Assembly: GCA_964035545.1 (NCBI GenBank)
Contig: OZ037773.1
Location: 6,933,251-6,997,250, forward strand
Source: Bugula neritina
Taxonomy: Eukaryota; Bryozoa; Gymnolaemata; Cheilostomatida; Bugulidae
Length of the DNA: 64,000 nt
Reading direction: 5' to 3'
Of the stretch, positions 1 to 12,500 are shown piece after piece. Made by a program: the position numbers and the translations under genes. The notes under the pieces are model-generated. The model was not told the origin of the DNA and made no database searches. It was given only the letters and a program-made list of their open reading frames with translations. The stretch's first letter is position 1. Each line of letters starts with the position of its first letter.

Positions 1-122
1 AACTAATCTCTATAAATATTACGCCTTGCACTGATGGATGCTATATACCTATACTGTTGATGTGCTTAGAATGAGTAAACAATGGTTAGAAATATGCTGA
101 AATTTATTTTGATCTTCTGTAG

Positions 123-2917
123 CTTGCTCTATCATTTTGGCTGGAAGAGTTTGGTGTAGATGGAGAAGCACTGGAACAAAGAGGAGCAGCTGTAGTAAAG
201 GAGTATCAAATAAGTCCTCAAGTAAATGAGAAAGCCTATTTGATAAGTAAAGGGTGCCACTTTCATGCAAATGGTATGTACGATATATCTTTTTACTAGT
301 AGCTGATATAAATTAAAATATAGATAAGATGTTTTATAAGTTCTACTGAAACTTTTGCATGAATTAATAATACTTTACTGGAGTGATTAATTGAATATCT
401 AAAAACAATAATAAAAATATTCGATATTGCAACGTTATACGTGCCATTTTGTTTCAAAAATATATTGCAAGCTTAAATCAGGTTTCATTTTTATCACTTT
501 ATGCTAAAAAGCTCAATCCTCTTCTTGCGCCTAGAATCTTAATTTTCAGTGTCTTTAGTTAGCTACAAAATCTTATTATACAAAAATCAAATTCAACAAC
601 AAAATCTTGTCTTTACCTTTTGACAGCGTAACATTGCAGCGTGTTTATAATGTTTTGTGCGGATATTCAGGTCTGCAAATAATTTATGCCACCTTCAATA
701 TCTTTGAAATAAAAACCTTGAATCTATTTTATATAAATTTGATTAAAGGTTTCCTATTGTATTACGTACTGCAGCATGAAGTATCTTATTCAAAGTTGAT
801 TAGCTGTAGGTTGAGTTATTTGTTACGCAATAGCATAGAATAAATAAGTACAGTTCATAGACCATCAGAGTCCATAATAATCATAGCAAATCATCCTGTT
901 CATCTAAGTGTCTACTTTTAGTGATCTATATAGTATATAGTTAATGCTATGACAAGCTAGCTTCTATACAAAACTACTGAAAACTCCAAAGCATGTTATA
1001 AAAGTTACCAATACTATCAAGGCTTTTCTGCAACTCCTAATTAACTAAATATATTAAGAAAAACACGTATAAAAAATCAAGCAAAATTAAAAAGAACTTT
1101 GATTATTTAGTTGTATACGTTTTAAATTTTATTAGTTTTTGGCAAAAAACCATATTATATACATTAGCAGCTAAATTGTGAAAAATAGCTAAAAACTGGA
1201 GATTTCAAGTTTGCACTAAATTAAGTAAAATGACTCATTTAAAGTGTTAATAACCAACACTTAGAATTCTAAATATTTTTTTGATTAATTATTAAAATGC
1301 AATGACATAATATAATACACTAAAAAAAGAATAATTTTATTGTTATTTGAATTATAATATCATGTCAGAAAAGTACCCTATACTTTTTGATTTGTTTGTT
1401 TCAAATATATTTGTTTACCTACTGCATTTCAGGAAATATTTTTCTACAACATAAAACAAAGCTGTATAGTGGTAGGAACATGTCACATGGAGCACCATAA
1501 AGCAAAAAAACTTTTTGCTAAACTAAACCTGCATATTTTTTTACTACTAGACCAACACACTTTCTTTCTGTCGTTGATGCGTATAAGTTGTGATTTTATT
1601 GACACCAGGACTTTCCTAAACCTGCAGCAAATATCTAAATAAACTTTTTAATGAGAAAACAATTGTTTCAGACACAAATTTTATGCAAACTAGAAAAAAC
1701 ATCCTTTTTTTGTAATTTTAAGCAATACATTAGAATGAATCAGCAGTCTATTCTATATGCAGCTGTACTAGAACTTGTTGTCTGTATGCAACTGAATAAT
1801 AATGTAATGTAGAAGCCTCACATTCTAGTGTATAATGCCATATACATATTACTTATATTATATCTACTATACTTTCACTGTAGATTATCTGGTAATAGAT
1901 GGAGGATTCCAACTGCTTATTACAGCTCCAGAAGGAGTAGAAGGTCGTGACCCTAAAACCAATCAGAATATAACTTTACCCTCCTTTACTAATCTTGTAT
2001 TCTCTTGGCTTAAGATAGAAGGCTGTCTGGAAGAAGACATAGTATTACCATATAAGGTCGGTCATTCCAACCAATCAGTAGTTTATGTCAACTAGAAATT
2101 ATTTTCTTGAGCTTTTGTAAAGACAGAAAACTCAATAAGTTTCCATCTTTTAATAGTTTCAATAAATTTTCTTAAAGGCTTAGGTACTCCCAGACAGATG
2201 TATAAACTCGCCTTTTGTGATGTGACAGCACATTTACCTGTAAATTGTTTTGTGTTGATTGAAAATAATGGGATTTAGTGCTTAAAGCTCTGAATTTAGT
2301 ATTTCTAGAAACTATTATAGTTATATATAAATAGTTGACACAACATTACTTATTATTGCTACCAGCACTTAGCAAGCATGGTACCATATAGTACTTACAT
2401 GCCATATATTCTATTCATATTACATTACATAATATAATATTATATTACATTACATAATATATATTATATTACATTACATAATATATATTATATTACGTTA
2501 CATAATATATATTATATTGCATTACATAATATACATTATATTACATTACATAATATACATTATATTACATTACATAATACATATTATATTGCATTACATA
2601 ATATATATTATATTACATTACATAATATATATTATATTGCATTTCATGATATATATTATATTACATTACATAATATATATTATATTACATTACATAATAT
2701 ATATTATATTATATTACATAATATAATATTCTAGAGTGCCTCTATCATCAGACTCACCTACACAGCAGCCTTCTTTGAGTTGAACATAACCAGCCACCCT
2801 CAAAACCCGTACGGAGAAGGGCAGTCACTCGGTCTAAATGCTCCAGTCATAGCTAACAACACAATCCACAATCGTCTGATTAATTACATCACTTTCTACA
2901 ACTATACAAGCATTTAG
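123..2917 (+). CDS. Unrecognised secreted-type protein, paralogue A (5' partial)
   Basis: Three coding exons can be read: 123-273, 1884-2056 and 2735-2917 (TAG stop). Exon 1, with any signal peptide, lies off the left edge. The exons keep the same phases as the minus-strand gene at 9591-15365, and the second-exon length (151 nt) is identical in both. Shared motifs are ALSFW, EYQISP.VNE.AY, VIDGGFQL or VVDGGFQL, TNLV.SW, LG..APV and NRL.NY.TF. The visible protein has several N-glycosylation sequons (QNIT, LNIT, NNTI, NYTS), consistent with a secreted or surface protein. The C terminus ends soon after NYITF, whereas paralogue B has an acidic and basic tail. An AATAAA lies at 2937-2942. Intron 2 ends in a TA-rich minisatellite that touches the acceptor. 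I do not recognise the family. The gene model is well supported by the paralogue; the function is unknown. Confidence 0.75.
2424..2731. repeat. TA-rich minisatellite in intron of paralogue A
   Basis: Tandem units of the form CATTACATAATATATATTATATT recur about a dozen times with few changes. The array ends three bases before the CTAG acceptor of the last exon of gene A. The long open frame across it, read as HYIIYIIL repeats, is only the repeat being free of stops. Confidence 0.9.
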
Positions 2918-3532
2918 CTAAATATTGGACCCATTAAATAAAATGCAGACTCATTGTGCGTGTTAATTATATCATATTAATCTTCAAAAGTACAATGCTA
3001 TAATTTGCTTGGATTTTTAATACAAAGCTAGTTTTTCGCACAAATAATTAATAGCATACTCGTATATTAGCTTATATTTAGTGGCCAGTATTCAGTTCAA
3101 CATAATCATCAAATAACATATTAGTAAGATTGTAATATTTTATCTGTGAGTTAAATTTCTATAATTATACTGTTATTAAAGCTTATTAAAAGTATTTTCA
3201 TTTATAATATCTTGCACATAAGTTAAAGATTTATACCTTATTTGAAAGATGTATTAATTAATTAATAATTAATTATTTTATCCCATGTGGTTTGATATTC
3301 ATGTATCTTATATGAAACCCAAATAAAACTTAAAGAACAGAAAAGATAACATGATTATTATAGTAATTCAATAAGCAACTGTACAACTATACAAGTGCTA
3401 TGCTTCAACATTCTGAGGCTTTAGCATAATAAAATTATACACTAATCATCTAACATACACATTGCTTTGTTGTTGCTTGGATAGCAAGACAACTTGGCCT
3501 AGAGTTTCACAACGGCCTAGGTTTACAATATG

Positions 3533-3875
3533 CCTTACTGCAGGGCTGTCCAACAGTCAACACCAGGGCCTGATGTAGCTCCTAGCTTACATTTATATGG
3601 CTCTTATATAAAGGCATAAAACGAATTTTTTTTTACATATATGCATGAATTAGAGGAAAAATCATATTTTAAATGTCTTGTTTATACACATGCTACAACA
3701 CATGCATCCTGGAGTAACAATATTAGGACTTTGAAATTTGAAATAAAGTAATTTGAGCAATGCTAATGCTTTGGCCCGCCAAAGCCATCTAAAGTTTTCA
3801 ATGTGGCCCTCGCCACTGAATATATTCCATTTCAGCGGTCCTCGCTCTGAAAAGTTGGATATCCTTGCCTTACTG
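3533..3875. mobile_element. hAT-type MITE with 8-bp target duplication
   Basis: The element body is 3541-3867 (327 bp). It starts CAGGGCTGTCCAAC and its other end, read on the reverse strand, is CAAGGATATCCAAC, so 11 of 14 terminal bases match. It is flanked by a perfect 8-bp direct repeat CCTTACTG (3533-3540 and 3868-3875). Eight-base target duplications and CAGGG-like ends are typical of the hAT superfamily. There is no transposase frame, so it is non-autonomous. It is GC-richer than its surroundings. Confidence 0.85.
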
Positions 3876-4507
3876 CATGCCAAAATCTCTGCTGTAATGT
3901 TTTGATGTCATAGAACACATAATGCATAATATATCATCGGATTACAAATGTTTAGAGGTTACTTGAAAAGACCATAACAAAAACAACACTTTGCAAAAGT
4001 TATAACAGAGGTGGATAGAATTGATAATCAACATATAAATTTTGAATATCATCATTAACAAAAGGCGCTGCATGGTTTTTGTTATTAGAATAAGATAGTT
4101 CTTGTGAATAGCATGTTAAACACATTTCTGATTGCCAGTTTATTATACACTTCCAGCGTCTGTCATGCTATACTATAATATAATGTAATATACAGGCATG
4201 TTGCATGATATTATGTAACATGCCTGTATAACCCATGTTCTCTGCCCTAAATTTGTGGTGATTGTCCCAATTAATATTCTGTGTATAGACTTTAGACATA
4301 CACTTTATACATTCTGCTTGTAATCAGCTTGATGGTTAGCAGCAACAGATTCTAAACTTATGATTTTAATAATTATAATTGTATTAAAAGGAACCTTATT
4401 AGTTGACTGGTAATGGAACTTATATATATTTAGATGCAGAGCTGGTTTTCGGAGACTTGATTGAAGTGGAGCTGCAACATAACATTTAATAGAGAGATTA
4501 GGGTAGA

Positions 4508-4645
4508 CTAAGTTCTTTAATTTTTTTCATAGATCTCCTTTTAGGGTGAGAATTGAAGTTTTCAAGAAAATATAACTTTTTCTACATTTTTGATTTGGTT
4601 CACAGGCTTTTCCTAAGTTTTCCATATTGCTGCACCTACCAGCAA
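4508..4645. repeat. Dispersed repeat, copy 1 of 3
   Basis: This stretch aligns by eye with 5256-5387 and more loosely with 24311-24420. Shared blocks are TTCTTT(T)AATTTTTT, AGAATATAACTT or AAAATATAACTT, CTACATTTTT, CACAGGCTTTTC and CTGCACCTA. The copies lack clear terminal repeats or a tRNA-like head, so the class is not known. Confidence 0.5.
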
Positions 4646-5255
4646 ACAGTTGAAAAAAGCCAGGATATCAACACGTGTAAACAGACGTTTTTCAAAGTCT
4701 TCAGTTACACTGGAATTATCTGCACAATGAATAGGGTCATCTAGCCATAAACTATCAGAAATTTATCTGTTGTCAATTATAAATAGGTCAAAGTTATACC
4801 TATAGAGGCTGTCCAAGCAATAAGCTGCCACTTGGAAATGAGAAGCCATCAACTGGTAAGATTTTGGAGTTGCTTTACCTTGTCCCACAAAAAGTTCATT
4901 GACTCTGGTTGCTCTTTAACATTCTTGTAAACTCAACTTCAGTTATACAACTTAGTCTGACAGTCATAGCTAATCTGTTTTGAATTAGTATTAGTGAGGT
5001 ACGTCTTGCACATTCTTCCCATATCACTTATCAGCTATATAGAGTTAAAATGACATTGATGATCATTTATGATTATGAGGTATGACAACTTCAAAATATA
5101 TCCTAGTTGTATGATTGTTTGGAATAGATTTGATGAAAGTTAGCTTTTAACATTCAAAATATACATTAATGCACGGCTGTAGTATGATTTAGAAAAACCA
5201 CTAACCTAAAGCTCATTTAGAAGCAGTAGAGGAGAGAAATTGAGATATCCTAAAT

Positions 5256-5387
5256 TCTTTTAATTTTTTATTAAATTTTGGTCTGGGGCCCGGTTTGAAA
5301 TTCTTACGAGAATATAACTTCTCTTGCTACATTTTTAATCTAGAACACAGGCTTTTCTCAATTTCTCCATTACTGCACCTACCTCCT
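5256..5387. repeat. Dispersed repeat, copy 2 of 3
   Basis: Second copy of the repeat at 4508-4645, with the same order of blocks (TTCTTTTAATTTTTT, GAGAATATAACTT, GCTACATTTTTAAT, ACACAGGCTTTTCTC, ACTGCACCTACC). Confidence 0.5.
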
Positions 5388-5908
5388 AAAGCTACTGATT
5401 CCTTCCAGAAGTAGGAAATAAAAGTGTAGACACAAGTAATAGTTGTGCATGTATCAAACTATTCACATGCACAATATATTCATTGCATAATCATGCCAAT
5501 GAATACAAGCAATATCCAGTTTTAAGTACAGTCAAATGACATTTCAATAATACTGTGTTGAGAAGACAATGACTAACATTTTACTTAGCAGCAAGAATTG
5601 GATAGTATTAATTATTAATATACAAAAATGGCAATAACTATGAGAAGAAAACTTCAACTCTAATTTATAAATATATATTATAATAATATCAAAATATACT
5701 TTTAGATAAAAAAGTCTTTACTTCAAGTAATTATCTAAAACTGTATACAGTGAAAATAGTATAGCAAACTACTACACAGAAGAAGAAAAACTAAAATAAT
5801 ATTATATTCAATAACATTTGTTTGTATGCATCGCGTATTGATAAAGAATATTTTGGCCCTACTTACAGTCTTATTTATAATGATTATATTGAATAGATAA
5901 TAACAAAA

Positions 5909-6120
5909 GGGGAACAGCCGTGGTCCAAGGGTTAGAGCACTGGTTAAGTAAACCCCAGGTCATGGGTTCGATCCCCAGTAAAGGTCATTAGTTCGATGTT
6001 AGGATGAGCATCCAGTCATAGTCCATAGTTGCTCTTGTGCCTCATTTAAATAAGTCCTTATCCCACTTTAAAAAAGCTCTTCTCACAAGGAGGGGGCTTC
6101 ACAGAGATAGTGACCATAAA
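5909..6120 (+). mobile_element. tRNA-derived SINE, nearly full length
   Basis: The head resembles a tRNA: an A-box-like GTGGTCCAAGGGTTAGAGCAC is followed about 40 bases later by a B-box-like GGGTTCGATCCC. The body contains GATGTTAGGATGAGCATCCAG, GCCTCATTTAAATAAGTCC and ends ACAGAGATAGTGACCATAAA. The same body recurs on the minus strand at 20216-20433, and in pieces elsewhere in the window, which shows it is a dispersed family. It lies in intergenic DNA. Confidence 0.85.
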
Positions 6121-6661
6121 AATATGTATACAACAATGCTGATTTGAAAATATTGTGTATTGCATTAAATGGAATACTATCCTTGAAATAAGGACATCTC
6201 TTTAGTCAAGCCATGATTTGATCTAAGTGTTGAAATTAATCAAATTTAATTAAAAAATGAAATGTAATTACTATTCAAAAGTAGTTGTGCCTGTTGGGTA
6301 TTTAATTTCTTTCTATTCAATTATTTTATTGAATGGCTTTTATTAACATTTGACCTTAAATCTTTTGTTGCACTACTACCAATGTAAAACTGCAACATAA
6401 ATATCTTAATGGAGAACACATTGTTTTTGTATATTTTTAGATAAAGAATTGTCATGAATTTTGCAATATATATTAGGATTTCACCTTCAACTAAATGATT
6501 ATAGAAGGATCGACTAAGATCTTTAAAAGTTTCAATTAAAAATTAGCTGAATATAGTTAAAAATGTTCTCCATATGTTATTAATTTCTCCTATTATTTGA
6601 ACCCAAATATTTTTAAGGAATACAGTAATTTATTATAAGATAACTTCTTTCAGAAGTTAAT

Positions 6662-6713
6662 CTCTTCCCCCCTCCCCCTCTCCCTCCCTCTCCCCCTCCT
6701 CCCCCTCCCCCTC
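6662..6713. repeat. C/T-only (CCCCTC-like) tract
   Basis: About 50 bases contain only C and T on the + strand, in CCCTCC/CCCCTC units, in otherwise AT-rich DNA. It may form triplex or G-rich structure on the other strand. No gene is near. Confidence 0.9.
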
Positions 6714-7139
6714 TATTTTTCAGTCTCATAAAATTCATGCTTCATTGCAGAGACTTTGCTGTAGTCATTCAACCAGAGATTTTTCAAAGTAATCAAAAAA
6801 GTTTTCAGTAAAAGTATAGTTACAAGTTTTTTTGCAAAATGATCTTAATAGTCACTTTTATAAAAGCAAACCATTCATTAAAAATACAACAGCATTCAAT
6901 TTTCTATTTTAATAGTCTCGGTTTACTTATAAAATCATTCACAGACTTATAGCAAAATTTGATCAACTTAGTTACTAAAAATGTGCTTTCAACTATCAGA
7001 CTCTACATACTTAGCAAAATTATTTTTTATTGAATGCAATAAATTATAGGCAGGAAGAATGGGACTCGGTTAATTTAAATTAATTTTATGTAATACATCT
7101 CAGCTGGCTCTTTGTTTTTGCAGGGTAGTGATTTCCCAA

Positions 7140-7196
7140 TACCCCCATAGTGTAATGGTTAGAAAGCTGGCTTGCAAGTCGGAAGTCTGAGGTCCA
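7140..7196 (+). repeat. tRNA-like relic (SINE head or tRNA pseudogene)
   Basis: The sequence TAGTGTAATGGTTAGAAAGC resembles a tRNA D-arm/A-box and is followed by CTTGCAAG (an anticodon-loop-like segment) and TGAGGTCCAATTATG (a decayed B box). The T arm and acceptor stem do not pair well, so it is not a working tRNA gene. A similar short relic lies at 19527-19576. Confidence 0.45.
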
Positions 7197-8315
7197 ATTA
7201 TGTTGCAGTTTTTTACATCTCACTGTTGCTGAAATAGCATTTGAAGTCCAGTTTGAAATTTGCACTAAAGAAAGGCTGCTAAAAATACCTGAATGCTGTT
7301 TTTTAGGAAAAACAAGACTGTTATTTCTTAGAAATACTTCAGCCATTAATATAGCATCTGTTTTTTCTTTTGGTAATACAGCAGTACTTCTTAAAAATAT
7401 TCATCAGCAATAGTTTGCAGGAGTTGTTTTTGTAAAATTTTATGCCTTTGCTAATTGCTACCAGTCTATGTTAGTGCACATGTTCTTAGCCGTGAAAATA
7501 ATTTGATTCAAACTTCTTGGAACAGTAGAATTTTGCAGACAGATGTTAGCATGGCATTTAGACTACGTCCTACTTATTCAACTGTGTTGCCCTCTTTAAA
7601 CTGTATAGGATTGCACATTGCTGCCATAATTAAATATAGGTTTTCTGTAGCAAGAACTAAGAGTATTTGATGACCTAGCCTAGATATTCCCCTGGCCTAT
7701 TTTAAGGCTATGCTCAACCTGAGAGTAATTAGTCTATATCGGATGTAAGAGAAACAATCTAAAGGCAGTTTTACTTTCTAAACTTCAGTGCATTTTCAGT
7801 GCATTTCCATTGCAAAATCAAGTTTTCGAAACACAGTTGTTTAATGCATAACACACTTCTTTTAATAATATGCATTGTTTTGTCACCAGAACTCTATTAA
7901 AAATAATTTAGTGAGGTTGAAAGTTGCAAAGTATTATAAATATATTCAAACGTAGCTGAGTTATAAAATAATATTTATTTCAAAACATAGTTTGATATAA
8001 GTACAATAAATTTGTGGTTGGTCAGACTTAGTAAATAGCACCAATTTGTGGTTTTACAAAACCAAGTTATCTTCAATTTAATCTCGTAATCTTTAATAGT
8101 AACAACTCTTCAATGGTCTTTTCTTTTAAAAAGACAAGCAAGTGAGTATATAGTCATCTTAAAGTAGACTAATTACGGTCAGTGTAAATAAAATACAAAG
8201 GATTTTGAAAGTAATAATTGAGAACAAAACAAAACAAAGCCTCTAGTGCTTTATGCAAGGATTAGCCAATGTACCAAAGCTAACAATGGCTGTTTACTAA
8301 CTATAATTATCATAA

Positions 8316-9093
8316 TCACCGGCTTTCCATGTACCGATCTCAGATCGATCTCAGCGAGATCGATCCATGGAAAGACGCCAAAGATCGATCTCCGTCGATC
8401 TGAGCTGGTCGGTCTGTGGAGCTCGAACTCAGATCGATCTCATGTCAATAAGACCATAGAAAGACGCCAGATCGATCTGAGAAGTAGAAAAAGACTGCGC
8501 GCTACAATGTTGTCTGCTAATAAAATATGATAACTTATTGATAATTGCTAAGCAAAGTATTTAATAATTATGATAGCCACCTATTCAGATGCCAAAACTT
8601 TGACTTTCAGTACAATGATTAAGAAAACTCAATTATATGCAGTAGAAGGTAAAAAATGGGAGAATTTAAATTGAATTTAAATGACTATTAAAACTTGGTT
8701 TCATTAGCTATTTTCTTTGTAATTTTAAGCCTAACAGTTCTGTAAGTTTATTAATAATTTGCAAGACAGCCATTAATTTTATATAAGCTGTCAAGCTAAA
8801 AAATTAAAATTAATTATTTTAAATTGGCCAAATTACCATACACTGAAAGCTTTGCTGCGTATAGTTTATAGCTGGGATTAAATTTTAGACTAGGACCATC
8901 TTGTTTTCAACAGTAGTAGCTTTAATCACTCAAATAGGTAAACAAAATATACTTTTAAAATATCCTTCATTTAAGAGGAGGCAACTTCGCGAGATCGATC
9001 TGACACTCTCATGGAAAAACGATCGATCTGAGCACATTTCTCAGATCGATCTCAGTGAGATCGATCTGAGATCGGTACATGGAAAGCCCGTGA
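8316..9093. mobile_element. 778-bp terminal-inverted-repeat element rich in GATCGATC
   Basis: The left end TCACCGGCTTTCCATGTACC and the reverse complement of the right end TCACGGGCTTTCCATGTACC match for about 48 bases with roughly three changes, continuing through CGATCTCAGATCGATCTCA. Nine GATCGATC octamers lie in the two subterminal regions (five left, four right), and CATGGAAAGACGCC is repeated internally. The middle is plain AT-rich DNA. No transposase frame is present, so this looks like a non-autonomous DNA transposon. No convincing target duplication is visible. Confidence 0.75.
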
Positions 9094-9590
9094 ATATAAG
9101 CTAAGGTTGCCATGGAAACTAAATAGAACTGTTGACTTGCTGATCTCTATAACTCTTTACTTGTTTCTTGGCTGACCTTTTCACCTTTGACAGCATTTAG
9201 GAACATGTTTTTCTTGCTGACCTTTGGTAGGTTCACCTAGAAGGAAGATTAAACTGTCTGCATCTCATAAAGCATAATCAGCATCTAGATCAATGTGTTG
9301 ATGTATAAAAATCAATCACCAATCTCGAAGATCTTCATGGAGAAAACTACGTTTATTAAAAAATTTTAATAATGATATGCTTCTATACTTTTCACCTGAG
9401 TTTATGTTTAGTTAGGCCAAACAGATAAATTTTTCATTTACTTGTTATCTTTAACATCTGCTTATTGTATTACAGAATTGTAATTATTAGCAATACTTTC
9501 AGCTGCTTAAAATTTACAATTTGTCAAAACTATAAGTTTTGATAAAAATATAATTAATTGTTTAGTTTTGTATATCAAAGTGATTTAAAA

Positions 9591-12500
9591 CTATCTTTGC
9601 ACTGCAAGGAATTCCAAAAAAGCAATTAGATTTAAAGATTGACAACTTACTTCTCTACCATGCTCAGTTTCTTTGCTGGGTGAAGCCATGTCTTGCTGAT
9701 TATGATCTCTTTTCCCTTCTTTATCACTAGCTCTGTCTATAGGACTGTGATCAAACATAGCTTCTGGACCGGTGCTGTTGAATGTCACATAGTTTAGCAG
9801 ACGATTTGTTATCTCACTCTCAGAAAGAACTGGTGCGCTCATTCCTAGAGACCTTCCTGAACCAAAGTAGTTTTCTCCAATAAACTCCAGCTCAAACATG
9901 ATTGCATCAGTTGTCCATTTGGCCAAACCCTTTGACTAAAAAATATTAATTGAATAGTATTGCAACTTATTGTCTTTACTGGTTACAGTATAACAGTCAA
10001 TGTAGTTGAAATTAATTCTTTATGTTCTAGATTACTACCTTACTTAAACATTACCAGAGCTGTTTCTGCTGTATGTTCTACCAACATTAACACGGAAAGT
10101 ATCAACATAAATGTGTAGCTATATTAGAACATCACATGACAAGGATATAATCTAGGAATAGCTCAGAGTGCATCTCAGAAATTTCAGCGACTAGCACAAT
10201 ATGACAGCTAATCATTGATCAATATATACTGGAATCAGATTCTCCACAATAATATAAGTTTTTTGTTTAATGTTTATAGGCTTGATCAATTGACTTATTA
10301 CTTGCATAAGACTGATATATTTTTTTATTCTTGAATAAAAAACAGTAAAGCATATTTTATTGGTTACATAAAAATTCAAAAACAAGTAAGGATAATATCA
10401 AAATATTATTTTGTGTAGAAGTTACTCCCTTTTAAGTTTGTGGTTTATTGTTTGTTGGAAATTGCAGTATTTGTATTTAATCAACTATTTAAGATGTTTT
10501 AAGCAGACAGTCAAACTTTCCTATCTCAAACAGTTTTAATCTGAAATATTCACGGTTCCTGTTTTATTAGACAACTTAATGTGAAGTGTGGGTTAGAAGT
10601 CATGGTCCTTAATGCTATAAATATATAATGTTTTTTAAATTAGACAATATTTAAGACGTTAATTGTTAAAAAGTTTAACATGGAGACAGCATTTTCTCAT
10701 TAAAGACTTTGAGTAAAATATGTTTTGGAAAAATTATGAAATGCTGATTACATAAAGTAAATCTTTCAACTTAATTTATAAATTTTAGAATCTAAATCTT
10801 ATTCTAACAAGCATAAGATACTTTTCAAACTGAATGTAATTTAAAAACTGTATCTGTAAGCTATATTAGTAGTATTTATTTACAAATAACAATGTGATTT
10901 ACAAGCTGAGCAGCTATCTGTTTAATAAAACATGATTCAAAAAGTTACTAAATACACAGTTAAGCTTAATAAATGAGAAAATCTAAATACCTGATATCTC
11001 ACAACAATCCATTCGGGTGGGGGCTCCACCACCCCGCAATTATCTCCAGCCTCACGGATATGAATCCTCATCCAAGAATAAACTAAGTTAGTTTGAAAAG
11101 CATAAAATATTGTTTCTCCTGTTTTGGCGACAATGACCTCAACACCACTTGGATCAGTCACAAACAACTGGAAACCTCCGTCTACAACTTCGTGACCTGA
11201 AAAATTGACAAAGTAAACCCCAAAGTTAAATTGCTTTGTGATTTGTAAACTTACAATAACTGTTGCTTACTTTCTTTCAATCTACATATTACCTATTTTA
11301 GTCAAATTATACATTACTATTTTAAACAGGAAATATTTTTTGTGTGATGAAAGTTGGTAGTAGTTTAAAGAAGCTCAGTGCCTGTGTATTTATTTATTTT
11401 AAAATAAACATTTCAAGAATACTACATGACTAAAACAATTTTTTTCAATAGTTTGACAATAATTTGTTAATAGCTTTTCAAGTATTGCTATTTTTTGTAA
11501 ATGAACCAAGATTTTAATCAACCCATGAAGAGTAAATACTACCAAAAATAGCCCTGTTTTTGGTCAACATCTAAAAAATCAATTTAATAATAGAAGAAAA
11601 GTTAAAAACAAACTACAAAGGATGTGTTAATATTTTTCTCAAAGGTACTTGATTGTTAAGCGCCATTTGCTGTAAACATGTTATTTTGCAATAATACTCA
11701 AAGGTACGAATAAACCAAGCCAGGTACAGATGTATCAATTATGCAGACATTTGGTCAAAACAAACTGTGCAGATGTATTTAATGAAGATTTTTTAAATGC
11801 CTAACAGATAAATTACATTAATAAAAATTTCAGTAAACCTTGCACTAATTGTCTCGCCAGATGCAATACACTGGAAAGGATATTAATTCAATGAAGATGG
11901 AAAATGTAGGGCATTTGAAAAAGTAAGTCAAAATTGATTGATTTAAGCCACAAATTCTTTTTCTCTGACATTTGTGTAACAAGCACGTGAAACCAAATCG
12001 CTGCATTATATATTATATTAAGGCATGCTTTATCTGTTATTGAGAAATGTTATGAACAAAATGAACAAAAATTAGCAAGCAATAAAATCAGGGTTTGCTG
12101 ATTTAAGATTAAATTTTTGACTCCCATCCCAAAAAAAAGAAAGAAAATGTGCAACTATATATATGTAACTAGTGCATTGAAGAAATTGAGCATACCTTTA
12201 CTACAACAAGTTATTTCATTAGCTTTTTTATTTTATGCACTTTTTGCTAAACATTTTACTATTTCTTTACAAAATTTGTAGCATCAGCAGACACGGCCTC
12301 TATTTTATAGCTTAAATATGCCGCAAAGCATATAGATGCTGACTAAAATAATTGCAATAAAAGTTGTTTAGAAAAAAGCAACTGTAGAAACAAAAAAATG
12401 TAGTTTAATGATTTTTATATAGTACTTTTAAAGCAGTGTCACTGATTGCAAGCTTAAAACAACAAATTTAAAATTACTCAACAACATATCTAAAATTAGA

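Larger units (their letters stand above)
2918..9590. other. Intergenic region between convergent paralogues A and B
   Basis: No exon with convincing coding character was found here on either strand. Besides the mobile elements and repeats listed separately the sequence is AT-rich and featureless by eye. It separates the 3' ends of the two unknown-family genes. Confidence 0.6.

Noticed and set aside
2517-2726. Frame reading HYIIYIIL repeats
   Set aside because: It is the TA-rich minisatellite in the intron of paralogue A, not a gene.
5909-5990. Functional tRNA gene
   Set aside because: It has A- and B-box-like sequence, but no good acceptor stem and a long conserved tail shared with other copies, so it is a SINE.
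8246-9104. Two Arg/Ser/Asp-rich frames (DLRSISARS, IDLRSVHGK)
   Set aside because: They translate the GATCGATC units of the inverted-repeat element, not a protein gene.
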